Shown: positions 8,154-15,797, numbered from the stretch's first letter. The stretch: 34,604 bases of DNA from Caldibacillus thermoamylovorans (GCF_000751775.1 NZ_CCRF01000012.1:1-34604), one strand, 5' to 3'. Notes: a model not told the origin generated them from the letters alone. Translations and numbers: made by a program.

Positions 8154-8282
8154 TTTCTCAGGTTACAGTTTACCAGCTTCCTGTATAAGGATCCTTTAAT
8201 TACAATTGGCCTGTTCACTATTTCAATTTTAACTTTAGTAGTTGTAATAACATATCAAATATCGAGCAAAAAGGTGGAATAA
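8154..8282 (+). pseudogene. Remnant of a second ABC-2-like permease (C-terminal end)
   Basis: An open frame without any start, bounded upstream by TGA (8151-8153), reads through FLYKDPLITIGLF and a hydrophobic helix to a basic tail SSKKVE and a TAA at 8280-8282. The end resembles the last helix and basic tail of an ABC-2 permease. Between the intact permease stop (8012) and this fragment, all three frames carry stops. I interpret this as the surviving tail of a decayed paralogous permease. The evidence is topology and context only; a chance hydrophobic frame is possible. A weak inverted repeat, AATCCCTTG/CAAGGGTTT (8285-8328), follows and may be its old terminator. Confidence 0.4.
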
Positions 8283-8509
8283 AAATCCCTTGACAGCAAA
8301 GTAACTGTATTTGCCGGCCAAGGGTTTATTCTTATTACATTAAAAATATATCAGTTTCCTGCAGTAGTTTTTTCAGTGAATTACAGGTCACGAGTCACCT
8401 CAAGGTTTGGACTCCGAGTTTTCTTTAATAGAAATGCCCGGCAGTTTTGTGAAATTCCAGCAACATTTACAATTTGTATTCCACATAAGGCTAGGAAATT
8501 GCCAAATGT

Positions 8510-8812
8510 TTACTTTGATTTCGCCAAGCTTGTTGCTGTATTGGCTGTTTGGACGTCGATTTGTAATTGGTCTTTTAATGACCGAGGATGATAATAACCT
8601 TTTGCAATCATATAGTCACTGATTTGCTCATGAGTATCAATTGCTTGAAATAATTGATTTTCCAATTCCGCCCGTAATTCCGGTGTTGCTGATTCTGTGA
8701 GTGCTAAAGCGGTATTAATCACCCCTGATTTTGTAGAAATTAGAAAATCCGTGGCAATGACTTGATCGGTCATCCCCTTCATCCCCATTATGTTTTTAAG
8801 AAACTCAAGCAT
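8510..8812 (-). CDS. CotF-family spore coat protein (coat F domain)
   Basis: This 100-residue protein is built of helices and carries the coat F domain pattern: VIATDFLISTKSGV near residues 18-31, TESATPELRAELE (about 39-51), and MIAKGYYHP (about 68-76). In sporulating Bacillaceae such proteins occur in or near the spore coat, but individual roles are poorly known. AAGGTGGTGAG precedes the ATG. It lies 58 bp downstream of a 66-residue partner on the same strand, and the pair is mirrored by a second, paralogous pair at 9225-9806 on the plus strand (compare ATPELRAELENQL with ANPELRKKLKEQL). The arrangement resembles the B. subtilis yraD-yraE / yraF-yraG genes around adhB, which I recall from general knowledge. 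Confidence 0.8.
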   Translation of the reverse strand: MLEFLKNIMGMKGMTDQVIATDFLISTKSGVINTALALTESATPELRAELENQLFQAIDTHEQISDYMIAKGYYHPRSLKDQLQIDVQTANTATSLAKSK

Positions 8813-8870
8813 TTTCTCACCACCTTAACTCATTTAACGTGTTTGAACAGGCTGAAAGATTCGATAATCA

Positions 8871-9071
8871 TTACTGGCCATCCCATCTAATCAAGTTTTC
8901 TAAACGTTTTACACCTTCTTCCCCGGCCTTAACATCATTCAGTAAAATTGTTTTTAATTCCTCGTCCTGAACCAGTCCGGACATCAAAGTTGATTTTGAT
9001 AAGCATAGCGATTTGAAGGTTAACAGTTCATGAAGCTCTAATGTTTCATGAAGGGCTAAAGATTTATTCAT
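8871..9071 (-). CDS. Short CotF-like coat protein (N-terminal-half type)
   Basis: The 66-residue product has the pattern LALHETLELHELLTFKS then CLSKSTLM and a D-V near the end. The plus-strand paralogue at 9225-9431 matches it: LAFHET, HEILNFK, CLLKSKLM. Two histidines and a cysteine are conserved between the copies. GAGGTGG is the ribosome binding site. In this family a short protein like this is encoded beside a longer coat F protein, as if one CotF-like protein were split in two. The function is presumably in spore coat assembly, by family. Confidence 0.75.
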   Translation of the reverse strand: MNKSLALHETLELHELLTFKSLCLSKSTLMSGLVQDEELKTILLNDVKAGEEGVKRLENLIRWDGQ

Positions 9072-9224
9072 ATTCCCACCTCGTAAACAAACTTTTTCAT
9101 ACTATGTTGCAAAAAAATGATTCTCATACATAGGAATTTTTGACGAGTTTGGTAAATGTTTACAACTGATGAAAAGATGTTCAATTTTCCATACTAGAAA
9201 AAAATGTGTTTAGAGGTGAAGACA
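9072..9224. promoter_or_regulatory. Divergent promoter region with SigG/SigF-type boxes
   Basis: For the plus-strand pair, CATACTA (9190-9196) is an exact match to the sigmaG -10 element, with TGATGA (9167-9172) 17 bp upstream as a partial -35. For the minus-strand pair, the complement of TACTATG near 9101-9107 gives CATAGTA, with GTATGA 17 bp upstream. Both would be used late in sporulation, in keeping with coat-type products. The -10 matches are seen; forespore or mother-cell timing is inferred. CotF-type genes under SigK would need a different -10 (CATA-N3-TA), which is only partly met here. Confidence 0.4.
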
Positions 9225-9431
9225 ATGACTGAACAACAGTTAGCTTTTCATGAAACGATGGATACGCATGAAATTCTCAACTTCAAGACCGTCTGTTTAC
9301 TGAAGTCAAAACTCATGCAAGGTGTTGTCTTTGATCAAGATTTACGGGCATTAATGGAAAAAGATGTCCAAATGACAATGAAACATATAAAAGAACTTCA
9401 AGATTCCTATCTCCATGCAAAATTACAATAG
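9225..9431 (+). CDS. Short CotF-like coat protein, paralogue of the minus-strand copy
   Basis: This 68-residue protein (MTEQQLAFHETMDTHEILN...) shares the HET..HE.L.FK, C..KS.LM and DV positions with the 66-residue protein on the opposite strand. I use the ATG at 9225, five bases after AGAGGTGAAG; a farther ATG at 9204 lies before that ribosome binding site and is less likely. Twelve bases separate it from the longer coat F gene. The two divergent pairs look like an inverted duplication of a two-gene unit that has since diverged. Confidence 0.78.
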   Translation: MTEQQLAFHETMDTHEILNFKTVCLLKSKLMQGVVFDQDLRALMEKDVQMTMKHIKELQDSYLHAKLQ

Positions 9432-9443
9432 AGGTGAAAAAAC

Positions 9444-9806
9444 ATGTTACAAGATTATTTAGACCCGATCAATGCGGTTGGAATGCCTGATCAAATGGAT
9501 TCCGCGATCGCGATGGAATTTTTAACAACAGTAAAAACCGGTGTGCGAAATTATGCGATTGCGATTACGGAAACTGCAAATCCGGAGCTAAGAAAAAAGT
9601 TGAAAGAACAGTTAAAAGAAGGAATTCAGTTACATAGTGAACTATACCAACTAATGATGGAAAAAGAATGGTTTTACCCTTACGATCTGTCTAAACAGTT
9701 TGAAATAGATTTACGTGCGTCAGAGTTGGCTGTAAAAATTGCGGAACTTGACCTATTTCCAAAAGATACAGACCGCTTGGGTAATTTTGCGACGCCGTAT
9801 AATTGA
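9444..9806 (+). CDS. CotF-family spore coat protein (coat F domain)
   Basis: The product (120 residues) has the coat F domain in the order AIAMEFLTTVKTGVRNYA (about residues 22-39), TETANPELRKKL (about 42-53) and MMEKEWFYP (about 70-78), and is followed by a polar tail KDTDRLGNF. It resembles the 100-residue protein on the opposite strand but is longer at both ends. AGAGGTGA precedes the ATG by six bases. It stands just upstream of the alcohol dehydrogenase pseudogene, which starts 14 bp later with its own ribosome binding site AAGGAGGA, so the three formed one transcription unit. Confidence 0.82.
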   Translation: MLQDYLDPINAVGMPDQMDSAIAMEFLTTVKTGVRNYAIAITETANPELRKKLKEQLKEGIQLHSELYQLMMEKEWFYPYDLSKQFEIDLRASELAVKIAELDLFPKDTDRLGNFATPYN

Positions 9807-9820
9807 AGGAGGAACAGGCA

Positions 9821-10129
9821 ATGAAAGCTGTCACATATCAAGGTATTAAAGATATTAAGGTAAAAGAAGTGGAAGCTCCCTCGATAAAAAACGAGATGAT
9901 ATTATCGTTAAAATTACGACAACGGCAATCTGTGGTTCGGATCTTCATTTAATCCACGGAAGCACCGGTCATCCATTATTTGCCTTACTTATATAATCTC
10001 ATTGCAAAAGGGGAGTTTAACCCGGCTGATATTGTCACCCATGTTATTCCGATCGATCAAGCCGAACATGGTTATGAGGTATTTGATACAAAAACCGATG
10101 GCTGTATAAAAGTTCTTTTGAAACCTTAA
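9821..10129 (+). pseudogene. Zinc-dependent alcohol dehydrogenase, frameshifted and internally deleted
   Basis: The first 27 codons, from MKAVTYQGIKDIKVKEVE, are the start of a medium-chain zinc alcohol dehydrogenase. A shift in frame then leads into IIVKITTTAICGSDLHLIHG, the catalytic-zinc cysteine region. Soon after, the sequence jumps to the C-terminal end, LIAKGEFNPADIVTHVIPID ending in KVLLKP. An intact member has about 375 residues, so more than two thirds of the gene, including the structural-zinc lobe and the NAD fold, is gone. The start codon and AAGGAGGA ribosome binding site remain. By context it corresponds to adhB next to the yra coat genes of B. subtilis (recalled, not checked). 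This is a clear gene remnant. Confidence 0.85.
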
Positions 10130-10141
10130 TATTGTTTTACC

Positions 10142-10177
10142 AAAAGGATGTCCAACCCATTAGGCATCCTTTTCTTA
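10142..10177 (+). terminator. Terminator after the adh pseudogene
   Basis: AAAAGGATG (10142-10150) and CATCCTTTT (10165-10173) form a perfect 9-bp stem with a 14-base loop, followed by CTTAT. It ends the coat-gene/adh transcription unit. Confidence 0.75.
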
Positions 10178-10455
10178 TACATTAAGAGCTTGTTGCGGTA
10201 AATGAAAAAGTGCACAAGGAAAGCTTCGAAAGCATAGGCTTGGCTGTTGAATAAGCATGTCTTTTTTTACATAGCAACCAAAAAAACTTCTTGGTGAACT
10301 ACGGCTCTGCTTTGCCTTAACGCCCAAACACTCAAATTTTTTTATTCATATTTCAATTGTAGAGATAATGGATAATGATGGTATAATATAATTACGAATG
10401 AAAAGTAAAGACTTTTGAGAAACTGTGAACAAATAGTAAATTGGGGGTAAACAAG
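10178..10455 (+). promoter_or_regulatory. Upstream region of pncB with a probable promoter
   Basis: No gene is seen in this stretch. Near its end is a perfect -10 box TATAAT (10382-10387) with TTGTAG (10357-10362) 19 bp upstream, a wide but usable spacing. The ribosome binding site GGGGGT (10443-10448) precedes the GTG start. No operator or riboswitch was recognised in the first 170 bases. Confidence 0.45.
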
Positions 10456-11916
10456 GTGAATAGAAAATACACCGATGATTCCTTAGCATTACATACCGAC
10501 TTGTACGAAATCAATATGGTGCAGTCTTATTGGGAAGACGGTATCCATAATAAAAGAGCGGTTTTTGAAGTTTTTTTTCGTAAAATGCCGTTTGGACACG
10601 GGTATGCTGTTTTTGCCGGACTCGAAAAAGTAATCGACTATTTACGTAACTTCAAATTTACCGAGAGTGATTTAGCCTATTTACGGGAAATAGGATATCC
10701 GGAAGACTTTTTAACGTATCTTAAAACAGTTCGATTTACGGGAACCTTGCGTTCGGTTGTTGAGGGTGAAATCGTTTTTGGCAATGAACCGCTTATCCGT
10801 GTCGAGGCACCTTTGGCAGAAGCACAATTAATTGAAACCGCCCTGTTAAACATCGTGAACTATCAAACATTAATTGCCACCAAGGCTTCTCGAATTAAGC
10901 AAGTGGTTGGGGATGAACCGGTTGCTGAATTCGGGACAAGACGGGCGCAAGAAATGGATGCCGCAATTTGGGGAGCAAGGGCTGCAGTCATCGGTGGCTG
11001 TGATTCAACAAGTAATGTGCGGGCAGGAAAATTATTTGGTATTCCGGTTTCGGGTACACTGGCACATTCCATGGTTCAAGTTTATCATGATGAGTACACC
11101 GCTTTTCATAAATATGCCAGCACTCATAAAAATTGTATTTTTCTTGTTGATACGTATGATACGTTAAAATCCGGGGTACCGAATGCAATACGGGTGGCCA
11201 AAGAATTAGGGGATCAAATTCGTTTTGTCGGAATTCGGATTGATAGTGGCGACTTGGCTTATTTATCTAAGAAAGCAAGAAAAATGCTTGATGAAGCCGG
11301 TTTTCCGGAAGCAAAAATATTCGCTTCTAATGATTTGGATGAACATACAATTATTAATTTAAAAGCCCAAGGTGCACAAGTTGATAGTTGGGGTGTCGGT
11401 ACGAAATTGATCACAGCATTTGATCAACCGGCGTTAGGAGCTGTGTATAAACTCGTTGCGATTGAAGAAGACGGTAAATTAATCGATACGATCAAAATAA
11501 GCGGGAATCCGGAGAAGGTAACAACACCCGGTTTGAAAAAAGTTTATCGGATTATTAATAAACAAAATGGCAAGTCAGAAGGAGATTACATTACTTTAGA
11601 CTGGGAAAATCCGCAAGAGGAAGAGCCGTTAAAAATGTTTCATCCGGTACATACGTTTATTAGTAAATATGTGACTAATTTTGAAGCAGTTGATTTGCAT
11701 AAAAATATTTTCGTGGATGGTAAGCTCGTTTATGAATTGCCGACGATTAAGGAAATCCAAAATTATGTAAAGAAAAATCTTGATCTGCTGTGGGATGAAT
11801 ATAAACGAATTTTAAATCCAACGCTATATCCGGTTGACTTGAGCCAAGCGTGTTGGGATAATAAGATGGCTAATATTGAAAAAGTAAGGCAAAAAGTAGC
11901 GAAATTGAAATATTAG
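10456..11916 (+). CDS. pncB: Nicotinate phosphoribosyltransferase
   Basis: This 486-residue cytosolic enzyme joins nicotinate and phosphoribosyl pyrophosphate (ATP-stimulated) to give nicotinate mononucleotide, the salvage entry to NAD. It starts with the family's DDSLALHTDLYEINM and continues with FFRKMPFGHGYAVFAGLE, EFGTRRAQ (the PRPP-site region), GIPVSGTLAHSMVQ with the catalytic-region histidine, VGIRIDSGDLAYLSKKAR and GVGTKL near the second ribose-phosphate site. Length is as expected (about 490). I use the GTG at 10456, eight bases after GGGGGT; the TTG at 10441 is upstream of that site. The gene stands alone between two terminators. Confidence 0.95.
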   Translation: MNRKYTDDSLALHTDLYEINMVQSYWEDGIHNKRAVFEVFFRKMPFGHGYAVFAGLEKVIDYLRNFKFTESDLAYLREIGYPEDFLTYLKTVRFTGTLRSVVEGEIVFGNEPLIRVEAPLAEAQLIETALLNIVNYQTLIATKASRIKQVVGDEPVAEFGTRRAQEMDAAIWGARAAVIGGCDSTSNVRAGKLFGIPVSGTLAHSMVQVYHDEYTAFHKYASTHKNCIFLVDTYDTLKSGVPNAIRVAKELGDQIRFVGIRIDSGDLAYLSKKARKMLDEAGFPEAKIFASNDLDEHTIINLKAQGAQVDSWGVGTKLITAFDQPALGAVYKLVAIEEDGKLIDTIKISGNPEKVTTPGLKKVYRIINKQNGKSEGDYITLDWENPQEEEPLKMFHPVHTFISKYVTNFEAVDLHKNIFVDGKLVYELPTIKEIQNYVKKNLDLLWDEYKRILNPTLYPVDLSQACWDNKMANIEKVRQKVAKLKY

Positions 11917-11938
11917 ATCAACAAATCATATGAAAGAT

Positions 11939-11969
11939 GGGCTTCCAAAGATGGAGCCCTTTTTCTTTG
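11939..11969 (+). terminator. Terminator after pncB
   Basis: GGGCTTCC (11939-11946) pairs with GGAGCCC (11953-11959) with one bulged T, and TTTTTCTTTG follows. Confidence 0.75.
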
Positions 11970-12025
11970 ATACAAACCGGATTTATACATATAAATCTTC
12001 AGTTTGAACATCCCATAAAATTAAA

Positions 12026-12054
12026 GTTGTACAACTTGAAAATAGTTGTACAAC
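12026..12054. repeat. Two copies of the perfect palindrome GTTGTACAAC
   Basis: GTTGTACAAC occurs at 12026-12035 and 12045-12054, centre to centre 19 bp. It lies between two convergent genes. Read on the minus strand, the two copies can pair with each other as a 10-bp stem followed by TTTAATTTT, so it may serve as terminator for the LysM-CAP gene, which ends at 12068. The alternative is a pair of binding sites for a dimeric regulator, which is less likely away from a promoter. Confidence 0.5.
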
Positions 12055-12067
12055 CGCTTCTAAATCA

Positions 12068-12673
12068 CTATCTCCTAATAAACATCTGCGTCCAGTAATG
12101 TCTTCCGGAACCTCCCGCAGCATAACCGACGCCGATCTCTGTAAAGTTTGTACTTAAAATATTGGCGCGGTGTCCGGGGCTGTTCATCCAAGCAGTAACG
12201 ACCGCTTGAGGGGTTGCTTGTCCTTGAGCGATGTTCTCACCGGCAGCGCGGAAACGTATTCCAAAGTTATTGATCATTGTAAACGGACTCCCATATGTTG
12301 GTGAATTATGAGAGAATTACCCGCGATCTCTCATATCCATACTTTTATATCTGGCTACTCGCGATAGTTCCCAGTTATGGATAAGTGGCTTTAAACCGGC
12401 TTTTGCCCGCTCTTGATTGACCAATTGAACGACTTGGGCCTCAACATTTTTTTCCGAAATTTGGGGGATCGTTAGCTTCTGGTTTGGGTAAATGAGAGCC
12501 GGATTTTTAATTTGCGGGTTTGCTCTGATTAGTTCACTCAGCCCCACTTGAAACCGAACAGAAATTCTCCACATGCTGTCGCCGGGTTGAACTGTGTATG
12601 TAGTCTGACCGTAAGCGATAGAAGGAAAAATCAAAAATAATGTTAGAAACGTAATGATTAGTTTTTTCATCAT
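12068..12673 (-). pseudogene. LysM-CAP (SCP/PR-1-like) secreted protein, interrupted by one in-frame stop
   Basis: Read as one frame, this is about a 200-residue exported protein: a signal peptide (KKLIITFLTLFLIFPSIAYG), a LysM domain (TYTVQPGDSMWRISVRF to NPALIYPNQKLTIP, about residues 25-70), then a CAP domain (LVNQERAKAGLKPL, then AAGENIAQGQATPQ and SPGHRANIL). LysM would hold it on peptidoglycan; such YkwD-like or SafA-like proteins are found on spores or the cell wall. A TAA at 12317-12319 breaks it between MDMRDRG and FSHNSPTYGSPF, exactly where CAP proteins have an aromatic residue (usually Y or F), so a one-base change from TAT/TAC is the likely cause. Everything else is in frame. AGGAGGTGA precedes the ATG at 12673. 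If the stop is real, only the LysM and the start of the CAP domain are made. Confidence 0.8.
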
Positions 12674-12813
12674 GTTCACCTCCTGGATATAATGTTCCCT
12701 TTTATTTTTTTAAAAATAAGGAAATTCCCTTATAGAAAGGAGAAATTAGGAAAAACTTTGCCTTTCAAAAATTCCGTAGTCGATAATTGTCAAAAAATTT
12801 TTTCTTCAACTGG

Positions 12814-12842
12814 TTGAAAACCCTTTCAAATTCTGGTATTGT
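12814..12842 (+). promoter_or_regulatory. Probable SigA promoter of the small membrane gene
   Basis: TTGAAA (12814-12819) and TATTGT (12837-12842) are 17 bp apart. The -35 fits well and the -10 matches at four of six positions. It lies about 100 bp before the start of the downstream gene. A small inverted repeat, ATAAGG/CCTTAT (12716-12733), lies between this promoter and the divergent LysM-CAP gene and could be an operator for either. Confidence 0.4.
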
Positions 12843-12939
12843 AGAATAAAATAATATATGAACATTTTATGAACATTAATTGAATAAAATTTGAACTATG
12901 GTTAAAAAATTTGTAAAAATGATGAACAGGGGGAGCGAA

Positions 12940-13152
12940 ATGGGTAAAGTATTGATAGGATTTTATTTCATTGTCGGCTTACTTTGTACCGTTTGTGTAC
13001 TCGGATCGATTATAAAGGGTGAAGTCCTGCTTGTTTCTTGGCTATTGTTAGCCGGTGGTATTAATTTCTTTCTCTTCTATATTGTTTGGAAAGATGAAAA
13101 GGCAAAGATGAAGGAAAGAAGAAAGTTAAAATTAGTTCGGACCTATAATTAA
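12940..13152 (+). CDS. Small membrane protein, unknown function
   Basis: The 70-residue product has two hydrophobic segments (about residues 3-24 and 30-49) with a short loop IIKGEV between them and a strongly basic tail, KDEKAKMKERRKLKL. The frame is open from 12898, but AGGGGGAG directly upstream of the ATG at 12940 decides the start. It is monocistronic, with its own promoter and a strong terminator. No family is recognised; the pattern (two helices, charged C-terminal tail inside) is common for small envelope proteins of Bacilli. Confidence 0.65.
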   Translation: MGKVLIGFYFIVGLLCTVCVLGSIIKGEVLLVSWLLLAGGINFFLFYIVWKDEKAKMKERRKLKLVRTYN

Positions 13153-13168
13153 ATGTAAAATATGATTT

Positions 13169-13213
13169 CCACTGTACAAACAGGTGACCCATCATTGTAT
13201 AGTGGTTTTTTTA
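13169..13213 (+). terminator. Terminator after the small membrane gene
   Basis: CCACTGTACAA (13169-13179) pairs with TTGTATAGTGG (13195-13205) at ten of eleven positions, followed by seven T. Confidence 0.8.
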
Positions 13214-13465
13214 TTTAAACTACCTGTTACAGGCCCCGTAAAGTTGTAATATGAAGGATTACCCAATTAATCACTATGCACCATTATTTTTGCTAAAAAC
13301 AAATGGTGCCAAGTTTTGTGCACGCTCCCGTATTCAATCACAACAAAGATGATGGAACAGGGAAAATCTTCCTTAGATTTTAAGTTCATATAGTTATAAA
13401 CAACATATAAACTGTGTTAAAATGATTAACAGTGATTTATTATTAGGTAAGGAGCGTAATACAAA
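13214..13465. other. Gap before trhO with an isolated inverted repeat
   Basis: No gene is seen. An 8-bp perfect inverted repeat, GCACCATT (13278-13285) and AATGGTGC (13302-13309), stands alone mid-gap, without a T run. The ribosome binding site TAAGGAGCG (13448-13456) belongs to trhO. I could not pick a clear -35/-10 pair. Confidence 0.4.
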
Positions 13466-14437
13466 ATGGACTATCGAGTATTGCTTTATTATAAATATGT
13501 TCCGATTGAAGACCCGGAAACTTTTACACAAGAGCATTTGAAGTTTTGCAAGGAATTAGGACTTAAAGGGAGAATTCATATCGCCCATGAAGGAATCAAC
13601 GGGACGGTATCGGGTACGGTGGAACAAACGAATCTTTATATGGATACATTAAGAAAAGATCCCCGCTTTAGTGATATGGTTTTTAAAGTTGATGAAGCTG
13701 AAGGCCATGCGTTTAAAAAGATGCATGTCCGCCATCGGAAGGAAATTGTCAGTCTCCGTTTAGATGAAGATATTGATCCGACTGAATTGACGGGAAACTA
13801 TCTTAAACCGAAAGAATTTTATCAAATGTTGCAAGATCACGATACAATTGTTATCGATGCCAGAAATGATTATGAATATGATTTAGGCCATTTCCGTGGG
13901 GCAGTTCGTCCGGACATTAAAGCCTTCCGTGAATTACCTGACTGGATTCGGAAAAATAAAGAAAAATTTCAAGGGAAGAAGATTTTGACTTATTGTACCG
14001 GGGGAATCCGTTGTGAAAAATTTTCCGGTTGGCTGAAAAAAGAAGGATTTGAAGAAGTATATCAGCTTCACGGTGGAATTGTTACGTACGGAAAGGACCC
14101 TGAGGTAAAGGGAAAGCTGTGGGATGGCAAATGCTATGTTTTTGATGAGCGGATTAGTGTCCCGATCAATCAAGTTGAACATGTCGTCGTTGGTCGCGAT
14201 TATTTTGACGGAAAGCCATGCGAGCGTTATGTTAATTGTGCCAATCCGGATTGTAACAAACAAATTCTCTGCTCTGAGGAAAATGAACATAAATATTTAC
14301 GGGGTTGTTCCCATGAGTGCCGGGTTCATCCGAGAAACTTGTATGTAAAAGAACATGGGTTGACAGAAGAACAAATACGTGAAAGACTAGCTGCAATTGG
14401 TGAGGAATACGACAGAAAAAAAGAAGCAACGGTATAA
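13466..14437 (+). CDS. trhO: tRNA uridine(34) hydroxylase (rhodanese-like, UPF0176)
   Basis: The product (323 residues) belongs to the TrhO family, which hydroxylates uridine 34 in the anticodon of certain tRNAs on the way to methoxy- or carboxymethoxyuridine. The N-terminal region has [16 protein letters not shown] (about residues 35-50). A rhodanese domain follows with [16 protein letters not shown] and the active-site loop [13 protein letters not shown], where Cys177 is the catalytic-type cysteine and Cys183 follows. The C-terminal part is cysteine-rich ([15 protein letters not shown] and [13 protein letters not shown]) and may bind zinc. The length is typical for the Bacillus form (B. subtilis YbfQ). 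It is a single gene with a tandem terminator. Confidence 0.93.
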   Translation: MDYRVLLYYKYVPIEDPETFTQEHLKFCKELGLKGRIHIAHEGINGTVSGTVEQTNLYMDTLRKDPRFSDMVFKVDEAEGHAFKKMHVRHRKEIVSLRLDEDIDPTELTGNYLKPKEFYQMLQDHDTIVIDARNDYEYDLGHFRGAVRPDIKAFRELPDWIRKNKEKFQGKKILTYCTGGIRCEKFSGWLKKEGFEEVYQLHGGIVTYGKDPEVKGKLWDGKCYVFDERISVPINQVEHVVVGRDYFDGKPCERYVNCANPDCNKQILCSEENEHKYLRGCSHECRVHPRNLYVKEHGLTEEQIRERLAAIGEEYDRKKEATV

Positions 14438-14442
14438 GAAAG

Positions 14443-14481
14443 CGGCTTATCCCTAGCAGGAAGGGGATAAGCTGTTTTTTT
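14443..14481 (+). terminator. Terminator after trhO (first of two; bidirectional)
   Basis: CGGCTTATCCC (14443-14453) pairs with GGGATAAGCTG (14464-14474), with one G-T pair, and seven T follow. It may also stop minus-strand transcription from lrgB. Confidence 0.8.
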
Positions 14482-14527
14482 AACCTTAAAAAAATATAGG
14501 ATGATTGCGGATGGAGAACCGTGGCCC

Positions 14528-14545
14528 GGATAAGCCGTTTTTTTT
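14528..14545 (+). terminator. Second terminator arm, alternative partner of the first stem
   Basis: GGATAAGCCG (14528-14537), followed by eight T, is a perfect complement to CGGCTTATCC at 14443-14452, the same left arm used by the first terminator. It looks like a duplicated right arm and T run, giving a fallback stop or a competing fold. Confidence 0.5.
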
Positions 14546-14556
14546 AACTCGATTTT

Positions 14557-15246
14557 TTAAAAAAGGATCCAAACAAGAAAAGGGATAAGAAAAGAACTTA
14601 AAATTGCCGACAAAATCATGCCTGCTGAACTGATTGAACCTGTCTCGAGATTATCTTCAAATGCCTTGGCTGTGCCAATTGCGTGAGAGGCGTTACCAAA
14701 AGCCATTCCGCGTGCGATTGTATGGTCAAACTTGAAAATTTTAAGTAAGTACGGCCCGATGATTGCCCCGGTAAACCCTGCGATCATAACAAAAACAGCG
14801 GTTAATGACGGAATCCCGCCAATCTGACCGGCTATTTGAACAGCGACAGCGGTTGTAATCGACTTGGGAAGCGCCGTAAAAATCATTTCTTTCGTATAAC
14901 CAAGAAGATTTAAGATTATGTAAACCGTTATCAAATTCAATGTAACGGCCAGAAAAATACTAACCAAGACCGGTTGGAAATATTTCAATAAAAGTTCTTT
15001 GTATTTATATAAAGGAAAGGCTAACGCCACGACTGTCGGTCCTAATAATTCATGAAGCCATTTGCCCCCATCCATATATGTTTCATAAGGAATATTCAAA
15101 CTTACCAATATAATAATAATGATGATGGTCGTTGTTAATGTTGGATTCAAAATCGGGTTTTTATATTTAACGGCAAATTTTTTTGCTGCAAAAAATACGC
15201 CAACGGTTAATAAGAACATGCCGACTCCAATACTTATAGTGTTCAT
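14557..15246 (-). CDS. lrgB: LrgB/CidB-family membrane protein
   Basis: This 229-residue protein has a glycine- and alanine-rich hydrophobic body, with segments at about residues 3-22, 32-52, 65-80, 88-112 and 140-160. Family motifs are LLGPTVVALAFPLYKYK (about 67-83), PKSITTAVAVQIAGQIGG (about 129-146) and GNASHAIGTAKAFE (about 184-197). LrgAB/CidAB proteins were described as holin/antiholin-like; in B. subtilis the related PftAB carries pyruvate. Which role applies here is not shown. The start overlaps the end of lrgA by 4 bp. Confidence 0.88.
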   Translation of the reverse strand: MNTISIGVGMFLLTVGVFFAAKKFAVKYKNPILNPTLTTTIIIIIILVSLNIPYETYMDGGKWLHELLGPTVVALAFPLYKYKELLLKYFQPVLVSIFLAVTLNLITVYIILNLLGYTKEMIFTALPKSITTAVAVQIAGQIGGIPSLTAVFVMIAGFTGAIIGPYLLKIFKFDHTIARGMAFGNASHAIGTAKAFEDNLETGSISSAGMILSAILSSFLIPFLVWILF

Positions 15247-15623
15247 GCCAAATGTTTCTCCTTCTCTTTGAATGTAGTTTTCCCCAATTTTTCACAAACA
15301 AAAGCAGAAGCGACAAAGACAATGCAGGTACTTACGATTATACCCATGATAAGGAGTATTCCTTTGCCGTGAAAAATATGGAAATAATTCATCACTCCAA
15401 CTGTGGCGGGTACAAGAAACAAAGGCATAAGTGACAGCAGAAAATTCGCCCCTTGATTCACCCAGGTTTCCGGAAGTATTTTACTGGACAAGAAGAGAAA
15501 CAATAAAATTAATCCGATAATACTCCCCGGGATCGATAACCGAAAGATATTTTGTAAAACTTCACCAATGATGTAAAAAAAGGTAATCAATAACATTTGC
15601 AAAATGAACTTTATGAATTTCAT
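15243..15623 (-). CDS. lrgA: LrgA/CidA-family membrane protein
   Basis: The product (126 residues) has four predicted helices and the CidA/LrgA signature FRLSIPGSIIGLILLFLFL at about residues 27-45, followed by a hydrophobic LLSLMPLFLVPATVGVMNYF. It is the small partner of LrgB; the two likely form one membrane complex. AAGGGGGAA precedes the ATG. No LytTR-type regulator gene, which often accompanies lrgAB or pftAB, is seen next to it. The pair lies downstream of qoxABCD on the same strand but behind a strong terminator, so it needs its own promoter within 15624-15797, where I could not mark one confidently. Confidence 0.88.
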   Translation of the reverse strand: MKFIKFILQMLLITFFYIIGEVLQNIFRLSIPGSIIGLILLFLFLSSKILPETWVNQGANFLLSLMPLFLVPATVGVMNYFHIFHGKGILLIMGIIVSTCIVFVASAFVCEKLGKTTFKEKEKHLA

Positions 15624-15797
15624 TTCCCGTTCCCCCTTGAAAATCTTCAGAGCTGTTAAATAACAGTTACTTCATTTTACACCCTGTATCAATGAAACTC
15701 AATCAAAATGTATGGAAAGTGGATGTTCAAAAAGACCGGGAAAAATCTTAAGTTTTCCTCTTCTCACAGACTGCAACCGCCTCTTAAAACATGGACT

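Noticed and set aside
8376-8622. Two 71-codon plus-strand frames
   Set aside because: They overlap the 3' end of the minus-strand coat F gene or its flank and have no start signals.
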